The position numbers and the translations under genes are program-made. A stretch of DNA of 36,168 bases from Syntrophobacteraceae bacterium (GTDB lineage: Bacteria > Desulfobacterota > Syntrophobacteria > Syntrophobacterales > Syntrophobacteraceae). The notes beneath the pieces were generated by a model. It searched no databases and had not been told where the DNA came from. It saw only the letters and a list, made by a program, of their open reading frames with translations. Positions 1 through 7,487 of the stretch are shown here, one piece after another. Positions within the stretch are counted from its first letter, which is position 1; every line of letters begins with the position of its first letter. The DNA lies in the NCBI GenBank assembly GCA_003165235.1, contig PLSV01000211.1, forward strand, positions 1 to 36,168, in the 5' to 3' direction.

Positions 1-582
1 ACTAACGTGGGAATCCAGGCTAGTATAAGGATCGACCTCGAACTCGGCGGCATATTGCCGTTTGTACGATGACTGTCCGAGCGCGGAGTTCATAAGATTT
101 CCCTTGTAGGCGCTGTCGGAAGTGACTGCACTGCCTACATTGCTTAAGAACCGCCCGATCCCGCTCGCTACGTTCGAAACCGTCCCGGACGGGTCCTGCA
201 CCAACCCTTCCGCAGTTTTGATAGGTCCTCTTGCCACCTGCTTAAAGGCATTCATGTAAACGTCTGTGTTTTTTAACTGCTCTATCTGAGCGAGCGCCTT
301 GAGCTCTCCAATGCGTTTCAACAGCAACGCCGTGCTTTCCACCCTCAGGGGCCCGTAATTGGTATCCAGATCATAAGTGTTGATAAAACCATCACTTATG
401 ACCTTTGCTCTTACGGCATAATTAGGGCCCTGAATCAACCCCCCCGGGAGCACATCTGAAGCCTGCAGGACCACCGGCGTTTTTTGAAATCCCTCCGAAA
501 GCGCACTAGATGCAAAAACACTCCCACACAGCGCCAGGGCCATGATAGTGCATAAAACAACACCTCGCAGCTTTTGCAACAT
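1..582 (-). CDS. Secreted protein of unknown family, 3' end outside the window
   Basis: The frame is open from the ATG at 582 down to base 1 (194 codons) with no stop, so the gene runs off the window edge. The start is chosen because GAGGGGAG sits seven bases upstream. The first ~24 residues form a signal peptide: a short basic head (MLQKLRG), a hydrophobic core and a probable signal peptidase I site after SVFA. The mature part contains GPNYAVRAKV near residue 53, a Leu/Lys-rich stretch that looks helical around residues 84-104, then a Gly/Ser-rich segment. No cysteine motif or catalytic signature is visible. It is probably exported. I do not recognise the family and propose no function. It lies downstream of the patatin-like gene on the same strand, about 400 bp away. 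Confidence 0.75.
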   Translation of the reverse strand, partial: MLQKLRGVVLCTIMALALCGSVFASSALSEGFQKTPVVLQASDVLPGGLIQGPNYAVRAKVISDGFINTYDLDTNYGPLRVESTALLLKRIGELKALAQIEQLKNTDVYMNAFKQVARGPIKTAEGLVQDPSGTVSNVASGIGRFLSNVGSAVTSDSAYKGNLMNSALGQSSYKRQYAAEFEVDPYTSLDSHVS

Positions 583-979
583 GATCGTTCTCCCCTCTTG
601 GGAACCAAAAATGATTCATCTAAAATTCATGGCCATGCGTCCGAGCGTCGATGCAGCGGGCGTATCGAGCGACAAACCGCGCAGGAGCGTGACCGGCGCC
701 AGGCCTGTCCCCACCTCAATCACTGCTGTCATGGGGAGCAGATCATTCACATTGTGTCCTTTCTCTGGTTGCTTGGTTTGTCGGGACCGCCCCCTCGGCG
801 CGTGGCGAATGTCACCGCACGGCCCGCACTGAGCCGTCAGCTTACCCTGATTGATGCCTCTTCGGCATCTCCATCTTCTTCTCAATCTCCTGCTCCAGGG
901 CCTCCGGAAGGGAAAATTCTTTTTTGGACATAAGCACATTGAGAACATATTACACTTCTACGCATAGAGTCCCCGCAGG
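583..979. other. Intergenic stretch with no well-supported gene
   Basis: This stretch lies between the patatin-like gene and the edge-truncated secreted protein. A short hairpin (CCGCAG-GTTA-CTGCGG, 975-990) overlaps the end of the patatin-like gene but has no T-tract. Overlapping short open frames occur on both strands, but none has a ribosome binding site or recognisable protein. The only one with gene-like composition is the 29-codon frame listed separately. I see no RNA gene or mobile element here. Confidence 0.5.
842..931 (-). CDS. Possible 29-residue peptide or gene fragment
   Basis: A short minus-strand frame begins MSKKEFSLPEALEQEIEKK and is rich in Lys and Glu, a composition more like real protein than random frame. 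It starts 48 bases after the patatin-like gene's stop, but no Shine-Dalgarno sequence precedes it. It could be the head of a decayed gene whose continuation is in another frame, since a neighbouring frame stays open to 616. Function unknown; weak support. Confidence 0.15.
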   Translation of the reverse strand: MSKKEFSLPEALEQEIEKKMEMPKRHQSG

Positions 980-2431
980 TTACTGCGGATTCTCCTGTAG
1001 ATCGTTGACCAACCGTTGAAACTCTTTGGACTCTGCGAGAATGCGTCGTGCTGCACCCCGGAGTTTGTCCACCTGTTCAGGTTTCAGCGCAAATGAGGTG
1101 GGAAGCTGTTTGAAGTAATGGCGTTCGGCTTCATCGTCCAGAGCATCAAACTTCACTTCCACCAAATAGAACTCAATATCGCCGCAGGAACCCGGTTCAG
1201 TAGTGATTTTAGACGACCCGCAGCGTCCCTTCCGAATTTCATCGGCCCAGCGATTGAAGCTTTCGCTCAGGAGCGCCACTGTGTCCGTGTTGTAACGCTC
1301 AATGGCTATAGAGGAGTAGGAGGCAAGCCTTACGCCGAAGGGCGGATTCGTCTCGATACGATCCCATTTGGTGTCGACTTCGGTTTCTGCATTCACCACC
1401 ACGAAGACAATTTTGCGCGCGCTTTCCAAATTGGCATATTTCAAAGTGGTCCAGGGATCGCCCATCAGCGTGACGCGCTCGAGAACGGCCCTGAGGCCCA
1501 GGTTGTCCGCAACCCCCCCGTCAACGAGGTGGATGTATGGTTTCTTTCGCGAATCCAGGAATGGAAGCATGTTATTGGCAAGATCGAATCGGCGCGACGT
1601 AACGTCTCTTGGGGGCTGCATGGCCTCCGCGAGTCCCGGGGGCAACTGAAAACCACACTTGCCGGCGTAGTTCCGCAAGGTCACCGGGCTTAGCACAACT
1701 GGTACTGCAGAGGAGGCGGCGCATGCACGGGCCACGGAGAAAGAGCTAAGGTCTGAGCAGATCCCATCGAAAGGATCTTGAATAAAGGAAAACCGCGTTC
1801 CATGCACCATATCCGTCGCGTTGATGACGATCATCGCTCCCCCACGGGCCAGGATGTCGCCAAAAGTTCCGTGATCGAATACCTGCTTGTCATAGTAGTC
1901 CGCTGCAAGATCGCTGCGATCGTAGTAGGGGGAAGAAAGCTTCGCCCAATTGACAGGGTTGAAGAGGATACCGCTGATGAGGTCACCCTGAATGTTTTTC
2001 TTCAAAAAACGGGACTCGAAATCTTCGAAGATTCGATCTCCGAAAAGTCCGTAGTAAGCCGCCGTAAAACTTCCGCCGGAAACGCCTGAGATCCAGTCCA
2101 CTTCGTCGAGCATGCACTTCTTGCGGCCGCGGATGGAGATCTCCGTGTCCCTCAGAGCTTCAAGAACGCCGTAGGAAAAAGCAGCGGCCCTTGTCCCTCC
2201 GCCGGAGAAGGTGAGCATGACCAACAAGTCGTCATCTTTCCCCACATGCTTGAAGTTCTTGGCGCGATATCCCCCCTGGGGGGGCGATTGGCTCAAGGGT
2301 TGGTTGATGGGATAATGAGCGCAGCCTGACGTAACGATGAGAAAGACTATTGCGCAGATCCAGGGCACGAAACGAACGCGAACCCAAACTGGAAAACTTA
2401 CTGACGTTGGATGAGCCGCAGTCCAATCCAT
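980..2431 (-). CDS. Patatin-like phospholipase lipoprotein
   Basis: A predicted lipid acyl hydrolase of the patatin family, anchored in the envelope as a lipoprotein. An N-terminal hydrophobic segment (about 21-36) ends in a lipobox with Cys37 (VTSGC). The patatin fold has its three signatures in order: the oxyanion-hole loop GGGTRA (77-82), the nucleophile elbow GVSGGS with Ser118, and the catalytic aspartate in DGG at Asp304, giving a Ser-Asp dyad. The family hydrolyses ester bonds of phospholipids or acylglycerols; the substrate here is unknown. The start at 2431 is supported by GAGGAGG seven bases upstream. Its first bases overlap the tail of the frame-broken upstream gene. At 483 residues it is full length for a bacterial patatin with a C-terminal extension, and both dyad residues are present, so it should be active. 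Confidence 0.9.
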   Translation of the reverse strand: MDWTAAHPTSVSFPVWVRVRFVPWICAIVFLIVTSGCAHYPINQPLSQSPPQGGYRAKNFKHVGKDDDLLVMLTFSGGGTRAAAFSYGVLEALRDTEISIRGRKKCMLDEVDWISGVSGGSFTAAYYGLFGDRIFEDFESRFLKKNIQGDLISGILFNPVNWAKLSSPYYDRSDLAADYYDKQVFDHGTFGDILARGGAMIVINATDMVHGTRFSFIQDPFDGICSDLSSFSVARACAASSAVPVVLSPVTLRNYAGKCGFQLPPGLAEAMQPPRDVTSRRFDLANNMLPFLDSRKKPYIHLVDGGVADNLGLRAVLERVTLMGDPWTTLKYANLESARKIVFVVVNAETEVDTKWDRIETNPPFGVRLASYSSIAIERYNTDTVALLSESFNRWADEIRKGRCGSSKITTEPGSCGDIEFYLVEVKFDALDDEAERHYFKQLPTSFALKPEQVDKLRGAARRILAESKEFQRLVNDLQENPQ

Positions 2432-3059
2432 TTGAAACCTCCTCGTGTCGGTCTTGCAGGTCTTAGCACATCAAAAAAGCGCAGCCAGCTTGAACCAGAC
2501 GTAGTCGCCACTGAGGCGTATGGCGGCGCCGGGTCAAACTCCGGCAGGCACTTAACCTCAGCCACCCCTTCAGTCTTGCAAACATTTGTCGCGTAAGAAA
2601 CCACCGGGTCCATGGCCGTTGTGAGGCCCTCGAAACTGCCGAGCTTCAAAGAGCTGACATCGATTCGAGTCCAGCGGCGGTCGAGCGCTTCGGTTTTTGG
2701 CGCCTGGAGGCGCATAGTGACGCCGGGGCTCCAGGGTGCTGGAGATGGGAGAACAATTGCGCTCTTTGTCCGGGCCGGGGCTTTTGGACTGGAGGCACAG
2801 GCCGAGCCAATTGCCGGCGTTGTATGTCAGATCCACTCGATAGCCCGTGGCGAATGGGTTGAGCGAATTTGCAACCCGAATTCCGTGCTTGTCATACATT
2901 GTGACCGACCATAGTGGTTGACGGAATGCGGTGCATTCTTCGCCGAATATGCATACCGCAGACGAACGGGCGCCCTGTGTTGTCGTAGAGCTAATCATAA
3001 TCGATCCGAGCCGCAAGGACCGTGTGCAAAACTGGATCAGCCTGGCGTCGTATTTTCAT
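2398..3059 (-). pseudogene. Frame-broken gene of unknown function
   Basis: Protein-like sequence continues across three minus-strand frames. One frame holds SVTMYDKHGIRVANSL, GYRVDLTYNAGNWLGLCL and SSTLEP. The text then continues in the next frame as GVTMRLQAPKTEALDRR and DPVVSYATNVCKTEG. Removing one base from the GGGG at 2725-2728 joins them as LEPGVTMRLQAP. Further upstream another frame reads from an ATG at 3059 (MKIRRQADP), meets a TAG, and continues with the plausible LYDNTGRPFVCG, so at least one more lesion is likely. I do not recognise the family. No convincing ribosome binding site precedes 3059. The tail overlaps the start of the patatin-like gene by 34 bases. Real decay and assembly error cannot be told apart from one sequence. 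Confidence 0.55.
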
Positions 3060-3444
3060 ATGCTTATGCGAAAGATATTTTCTTGTATTGCGCTTTTGGA
3101 GAATGGCGGACGACAGGGATCATCCTTATAAAAAGTGTAAGATATCTTCAATTCCGGCGCATCATGCGACAATACCACCGGGGCTGCTGAGTAACTCTTG
3201 CATGTCAAGATGAAACCCTGCTTGTGTACAAGGCGTGGCTATCAGGTGTTTCCGGATGGGCGCACCCTGATGAGGGCCGGTTTATTACGCCGGGACCAGC
3301 GAGAGCGGACGGTTTTTCGGAAATGAGAAGCCGGGAAAAATGGAAAACTGAAATGTCCACTTCGAAGCGAAGAGCATGAGGTGGGTCATTCCATTGTGCA
3401 GTTTTGTGGACCCTTTTACGGGCGCATTCAAGGGAGATGCAATA
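3060..3444. other. Divergent intergenic region, no gene seen
   Basis: This region separates the broken minus-strand gene from the plus-strand DUF3300 gene, so it should hold the promoter of the latter. I found no -35/-10 pair close to consensus and no clear palindrome. The short open frames have no ribosome binding sites and no recognisable products. The frame of the DUF3300 gene is open back to 3376, but the better start is at 3445. Confidence 0.5.
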
Positions 3445-4587
3445 ATGAACAGACCGGCAGTTTTCAAGCATGCTCTGATCGCGTCGCTGATTTTGCTCCT
3501 GGCGGCGCCATCCGGAGTCTTGGGACAAGAGACTGGCGCAGCCACGGCATTCAGCCAGGAAGAACTGAGCCAGATGCTTGCCCCAATCGCCCTTTACCCT
3601 GACTCCCTGCTCGCCGAGGTATTGGTAGCGGCGACTTATCCACTTGAAGTCGTAGCGGCGGACCGTTGGGTGAAGCAAAACAAGGACCTGCAGGGAGACC
3701 AGCTTAACGCAGCCCTGGACCAGATGAAATGGGACCTCAGCGTGAAAGCGCTGGCGCCCTTTCCCGACGTTCTCGCCATGATGAGCGACAAGCTGGAGTG
3801 GACCCAGGGGTTGGGTGAGGCTTTCCTGGCTCAACAGGCAGACGTGATGAACACCATCCAGGACCTGCGCGCAAAGGCTCAGGCAGTGGGTTATCTGAAA
3901 ACCACGCAGGAGCAGAAGGTGGAAGTCCAAGGGCAAGCCATTGTGATCGAACCTGCCAACCCTACGACGATTTATGCGCCTGCCTATAATCCGACTGTGG
4001 TCTATGGCGCATGGCCCTATCCGGCATACCCCCCCTACTCTTATTACCCGGCGGGGACGGCCGTCGCTGCGGGGGTTTTTGCTTTTGCGGCCGGCGTGGC
4101 TGTCGGGGCGGCATGGAATAACGGGTGGGGCCGTTGGAACTGGGCCGGCGGATCTATAAACGTCAATGTCAATCGCAACGTCAATATCAATGGCAATCGC
4201 GTTTCACATCATAAGACCACGAACTGGAACCAGGCTTCTCGCCGGGGAAGCGTGGCTGCCCTGGACTCCGTTGCGGCTCGTCGCGGAGGAAATGTAGCAG
4301 AGGGCAGGCGCGAATTTCGCGGCAACACCCAGACCCGGCCGGCATCGGGAGGCGCCGGGCGCCCATCTCAGAAGCCGGCGCTGGGCGCTTCGGCCAGACC
4401 AACCGCAGGCTCCGCGCGGCAAGGTCTCCAGCAGGGCCCGAGCGGAGGGGCGTTCCAAGGTGTGGGGAACGGCAAGGGCGCCAGGATGAGTTCGGACCGA
4501 GGCCGTGCGAGCCGCCAGGGATCCTCGGCAGGGTTGCGCGTTAAAGGCGCCGGACGGGGTGGCAGAGGCGGCGGGGGTCGAAAGTAG
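3445..4587 (+). CDS. Secreted DUF3300 domain protein
   Basis: A DUF3300-family exported protein of unknown biochemical role. The start at 3445 is preferred to the ATG at 3376 because AGGGAG precedes it at normal spacing and it yields a standard signal peptide (MNRPAVFKHALIASLILLLA, cleavage near GVLG). The DUF3300 domain spans about residues 36-190, with the characteristic SQEELSQMLAPIALYPDSLL and a run leading to IYAPAYNPTVVYG. A Pro/Tyr-rich stretch and a Gly/Ala-rich hydrophobic patch (about 204-223) follow, then an Asn/Val repeat (NVNVNRNVNING). The last ~120 residues are low-complexity, very basic and rich in Gly, Arg, Ser and Gln, probably disordered. It is 91 bp upstream of the DUF2950 gene on the same strand; these two families are commonly neighbours, so they probably form an operon and act together in the envelope. 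Confidence 0.9.
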   Translation: MNRPAVFKHALIASLILLLAAPSGVLGQETGAATAFSQEELSQMLAPIALYPDSLLAEVLVAATYPLEVVAADRWVKQNKDLQGDQLNAALDQMKWDLSVKALAPFPDVLAMMSDKLEWTQGLGEAFLAQQADVMNTIQDLRAKAQAVGYLKTTQEQKVEVQGQAIVIEPANPTTIYAPAYNPTVVYGAWPYPAYPPYSYYPAGTAVAAGVFAFAAGVAVGAAWNNGWGRWNWAGGSINVNVNRNVNINGNRVSHHKTTNWNQASRRGSVAALDSVAARRGGNVAEGRREFRGNTQTRPASGGAGRPSQKPALGASARPTAGSARQGLQQGPSGGAFQGVGNGKGARMSSDRGRASRQGSSAGLRVKGAGRGGRGGGGRK

Positions 4588-4678
4588 CGGGTGATTTCCG
4601 TTCAGTGGAAGGACGTCCACTATCCATAGCGTCGAAAAAACGGCATTTATGACGTATCCCGGTCTTAAGGAGGATTAG

Positions 4679-5728
4679 ATGATGCTTTTATTCAAAAAAA
4701 ACGGGGAAAGGCCTCGTGCGCTCCTCTTGGGGTTAACCACCGGTCTGATGGCTTCCCTGATATCGGTTGGGTTTTGTGACAGTGTATCGGCAAGGGGATT
4801 CTATGGCGCCACGATATGGCCAAGCGATGTGTATAAACAACCAAACCAGAATCTCTACAAGTCCCCCGAAGGCGCCGTCAATGCGCTGGTTGCGGCTCTG
4901 AGCGCCAATGACGAGAAAAAGCTGTCGGACATCTTCGGACCTGAGGCTAAAACACTCATTTTTTCTGGTGACGAGGTCTCTGACACAACTGGTCGCGAGC
5001 GTTTTCTCCAAGCATATCAAGCAAAGAACCGGATAGTGAAGGTCAGTGGAAAGAAGGCGGTTCTCGAAATAGGCGAGGAAGCCTGGCCTTTTCCGATTCC
5101 TATTATAAGGGAAGCCGGCGGAGGCTGGCGCTTCGATACAGGGCAAGGCAAAGAAGAGCTTTTGAACCGCAGGATCGGCGCCAATGAGCTGAGCGCCATT
5201 CAGGTCTGCCTGGCATACGTTGACGCCCAGCGCGAATATGCATTGAAGGACCGAAACGGCGACGGAGTCCTGGAATACGCAGAGAAGTTTTTAAGTGAGC
5301 CGGGTAGAAAGGACGGCCTTTACTGGGAGGCCGGGCAAGGTGATGAGCAAAGTCCTCTTGGGCCGTTGATCGGAGAGGCCCAAAAGGAAGGATACAAGAA
5401 AAAATCGGGTAATGAATCCTCTCCTTATCACGGCTACTTCTACAAGATCCTGAAAGCCCAGGGCAGGAGTGCGCCCCGAGGCGCATACAACTACGTTATA
5501 GACGGCAGAATGATCGGCGGGTTTGCGATGGTCTCCTACCCTGCGAGGTACGGATCGTCTGGAATCAAGACTTTTATCGTCAGCCAGGATGGCGTCGTCT
5601 ACGAAAAGGACCTGGGCAAAAAGACGGCATCCATCGCACAGGCGATTACAATGTTCAATCCTGACAAGAGTTGGCGGAAATCGGCAAGCAAAGACTTGGA
5701 GGTTGCAGGCAATATAGGTGGAGATTAG
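4679..5728 (+). CDS. Secreted DUF2950 family protein
   Basis: A DUF2950-family exported protein; the biochemical function of the family is not known to me. The start at 4679 follows AAGGAGG at six-base spacing; the adjacent ATG at 4682 is equally possible. A signal peptide covers about residues 1-39, with a hydrophobic core after RPRALLLGL. Family features visible are the early segment YKSPEGAVNALVAALSANDE, the middle segment RIGANELSAIQVCLAYVDAQ with QREYA, the G-D-G-x-x-E-YA stretch, and the Gly/Tyr-rich PYHGYFYKILKAQG. The length (349) is normal. It lies directly downstream of DUF3300, the usual partner. No membrane anchor beyond the signal sequence is visible, so it is likely periplasmic or surface-associated. 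Confidence 0.92.
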   Translation: MMLLFKKNGERPRALLLGLTTGLMASLISVGFCDSVSARGFYGATIWPSDVYKQPNQNLYKSPEGAVNALVAALSANDEKKLSDIFGPEAKTLIFSGDEVSDTTGRERFLQAYQAKNRIVKVSGKKAVLEIGEEAWPFPIPIIREAGGGWRFDTGQGKEELLNRRIGANELSAIQVCLAYVDAQREYALKDRNGDGVLEYAEKFLSEPGRKDGLYWEAGQGDEQSPLGPLIGEAQKEGYKKKSGNESSPYHGYFYKILKAQGRSAPRGAYNYVIDGRMIGGFAMVSYPARYGSSGIKTFIVSQDGVVYEKDLGKKTASIAQAITMFNPDKSWRKSASKDLEVAGNIGGD

Positions 5729-5783
5729 ATTCTATTGGTTCCGTTAGTAACACTTTGAACTTAGCATCAGGCTATCCCCCAGT

Positions 5784-6326
5784 TCACTTCGTAATCTTCG
5801 TAGTCTTCGATCCCTGGAGTCCGATGCCTGCCAGCATCAGACAATTCTGGTCGAAGATGAAGGCGTAGACATCGGACTTGAGCGTCGTGCTCGTCAGAGG
5901 GCGTGCGAGGCTTTCGTCCACCACAACGGTGACCGGGCCGATTCCAATCTCCCAGCCGCCGCTCCGATTGAGATAGTCGACCGCTGAGCGCGTCATCAGG
6001 AAGAGCACATAGCCGAAGGTTTGAAGGCCGGCCCGCAGACCGTATGATCCCGCAACGGAGTTGTAGTATCCCACAGTCCTGCCCTTCTTTCGCAGAGTTC
6101 CCTCGCCGTACTGCGCGCCAATCACAAAGCCCGCATTGACCATATTCGGAAACACCAGGATAGCAACAGCCTTCTTTGCAAGCATCTTTGCCGCAGGTTG
6201 TTCCTCGTAGACCTTCGTCAACGCAGCGTCGACGTCGGCGTCAATCCCGGCGGCAGACGCCGCGTGCGCGACTCCGTTCCCCCGTGCGAGCGCCAGTACA
6301 ACGCACAGCGCCAGAATCGTCAGCAT
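5784..6326 (-). CDS. SYLF (YSC84-like) lipid-binding domain protein, secreted
   Basis: A bacterial SYLF-domain protein; the fold binds membrane lipids in eukaryotic relatives, and bacterial members are exported proteins of uncertain role. After a signal peptide (cleavage near VAHA) the domain shows the family's hallmark order: AVAILVFPNMVNAGFVIGAQ, GxGTLRKKG, then GYYNSVAGSYGLRAGLQ, and a C-terminal LAGIGLQGSK. The first ATG is at 6326, but the only Shine-Dalgarno-like sequence, GGGAGA, is 18 bases upstream. It is six bases from an in-frame ATT (codons I-K-R-A before the ATG), which would also give the signal peptide a more usual basic head. The gene is separate from the DUF202 gene upstream (275 bp) and converges with the DUF2950 gene. 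Confidence 0.9.
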   Translation of the reverse strand: MLTILALCVVLALARGNGVAHAASAAGIDADVDAALTKVYEEQPAAKMLAKKAVAILVFPNMVNAGFVIGAQYGEGTLRKKGRTVGYYNSVAGSYGLRAGLQTFGYVLFLMTRSAVDYLNRSGGWEIGIGPVTVVVDESLARPLTSTTLKSDVYAFIFDQNCLMLAGIGLQGSKTTKITK

Positions 6327-6601
6327 CGCTCGTTTAATTGTTGTTCTCCCTTCACGAGTCTTCTACTAACTTGTGCTTCCTCTCAATTTTCACGAGAAGA
6401 AACTGCTACAGGTAAAGGGAAAATTCAAGCTCAATTTATCGTTATAAAAAAGAATATCCTATTGTCACGGTGCCTGCATCCGGAAGCAGGAATCCGCTCA
6501 TTTACTGACTTCAAAAATGAGTTGCGCTCAACCAGTTATATAAAGTGTTCAGAACTTCTTGGATCTTTCTCTCCCGTCTAGACAGCTTGGCGGTTCAACT
6601 G

Positions 6602-7003
6602 TCACATCCTGAAGAGAACCGCAACGAGGGCCACAAGCCCGAGCAATGACACCAATGCGGCGACCGCTCCCACCAACGACACGGGTGCGCTTTCGTGGCG
6701 CCATCTTCGCAGACCTTTTCTGTATGCCCGATACTGGATTGTCGCCATCATGAGTGAGAACAATCCGATAGAGATCATCAATAACGCGAAAAGGCGTGGT
6801 CCGATGACGCCTTGAAGAGGAGGGCGATTTTGCAGCTCCAACTGAAAGAATTTGTAAATGGTGAAGCCGAAAGTGATCAACGATGTCGCTGTCCTGACCC
6901 AGGACATCAGCGTTCGCTCGTGCGAGAGGATTGTGCGCTCCAGGGAGAGTTGATCGCTGGAAGGCTCTTCCATGGTTTCTTCATTGCGCTCCGCCATCCT
7001 CAT
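6602..7003 (-). CDS. DUF202 family small membrane protein
   Basis: A YidH/DUF202-type inner-membrane protein of unknown function. The diagnostic N-terminal motif LERTILSHERTLMSWVRTA leads into the first membrane helix (about TSLITFGFTIYKFF). A second helix follows (LFALLMISIGLFSLMMAT), then a basic loop (YRAYRKGLRRWR) and a third helix at the C-terminus. I prefer the ATG at 7003 because AAAGGA lies six bases before it; the ATG at 7018 would add five residues but lacks a ribosome binding site. It is the last gene of the apparent sulfatase operon, 52 bp after the small membrane protein gene. Confidence 0.85.
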   Translation of the reverse strand: MRMAERNEETMEEPSSDQLSLERTILSHERTLMSWVRTATSLITFGFTIYKFFQLELQNRPPLQGVIGPRLFALLMISIGLFSLMMATIQYRAYRKGLRRWRHESAPVSLVGAVAALVSLLGLVALVAVLFRM

Positions 7004-7055
7004 CATCCGTCCTTTCATTATGTGCCGCCCAGGCTCATGTTTGTATAAGCTGTCC

Positions 7056-7487
7056 TCACGGTCTTTTGCCGTCTGATGCGCTGCGCCTTTTGCCCCGCGC
7101 TATCCTGTTCACAGGGCCCCGGATCAGCAGATACGGGATGAAAGCAAGAATAAAGGCGACAAGGATGGCCTCTCCGGGATAAAACCAGCGAAGGACGATG
7201 AACTGCTCAACCAGGTCAATCACAACAGCGATGACGAAGATTTTGCCCACGGATTTGCAGCCATCTCTCAACATGCGCGACCGCCGATCCGGATGTGTAA
7301 AAATGGCCCGGAAGTAGGGAGGCCGTTCCTCACGGGCATCTTTTAGCCCGTCCCGCACGGCGAAGACGGCAGCCATGAGCGGTTGGAGGATCAGTCGAAA
7401 TTTCATGGGTCCGCTCACCCGGCCGATCAGGTTCTCAACGATGCGCGCCAAAAAATCCTCCACGGCTTTCACCCTCCTGTGATACAT
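7056..7487 (-). CDS. Small membrane protein coupled to the sulfatase gene
   Basis: I do not recognise a named family. The 143-residue protein has a basic N-terminus, then three likely membrane segments: about 30-46 (FRLILQPLMAAVFAV), 85-103 (VGKIFVIAVVIDLVEQF) and 106-124 (GEAILVAFILAFIPYLLI). A cytoplasmic-looking charged loop (DGLKDAREERPPYFRA) lies between the first two, and the C-terminus is basic. The ATG at 7487 directly abuts the stop codon of the upstream sulfatase (TAGATG), which suggests translational coupling and a shared purpose. Transport or retention of a sulfated substrate is possible but is not shown by any motif. Confidence 0.7.
   Translation of the reverse strand: MYHRRVKAVEDFLARIVENLIGRVSGPMKFRLILQPLMAAVFAVRDGLKDAREERPPYFRAIFTHPDRRSRMLRDGCKSVGKIFVIAVVIDLVEQFIVLRWFYPGEAILVAFILAFIPYLLIRGPVNRIARGKRRSASDGKRP

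Noticed and set aside
3205..3936. A 243-codon minus-strand open frame opposite the start of DUF3300
   Set aside because: It overlaps the signal peptide and conserved domain of the DUF3300 gene and resembles no protein.
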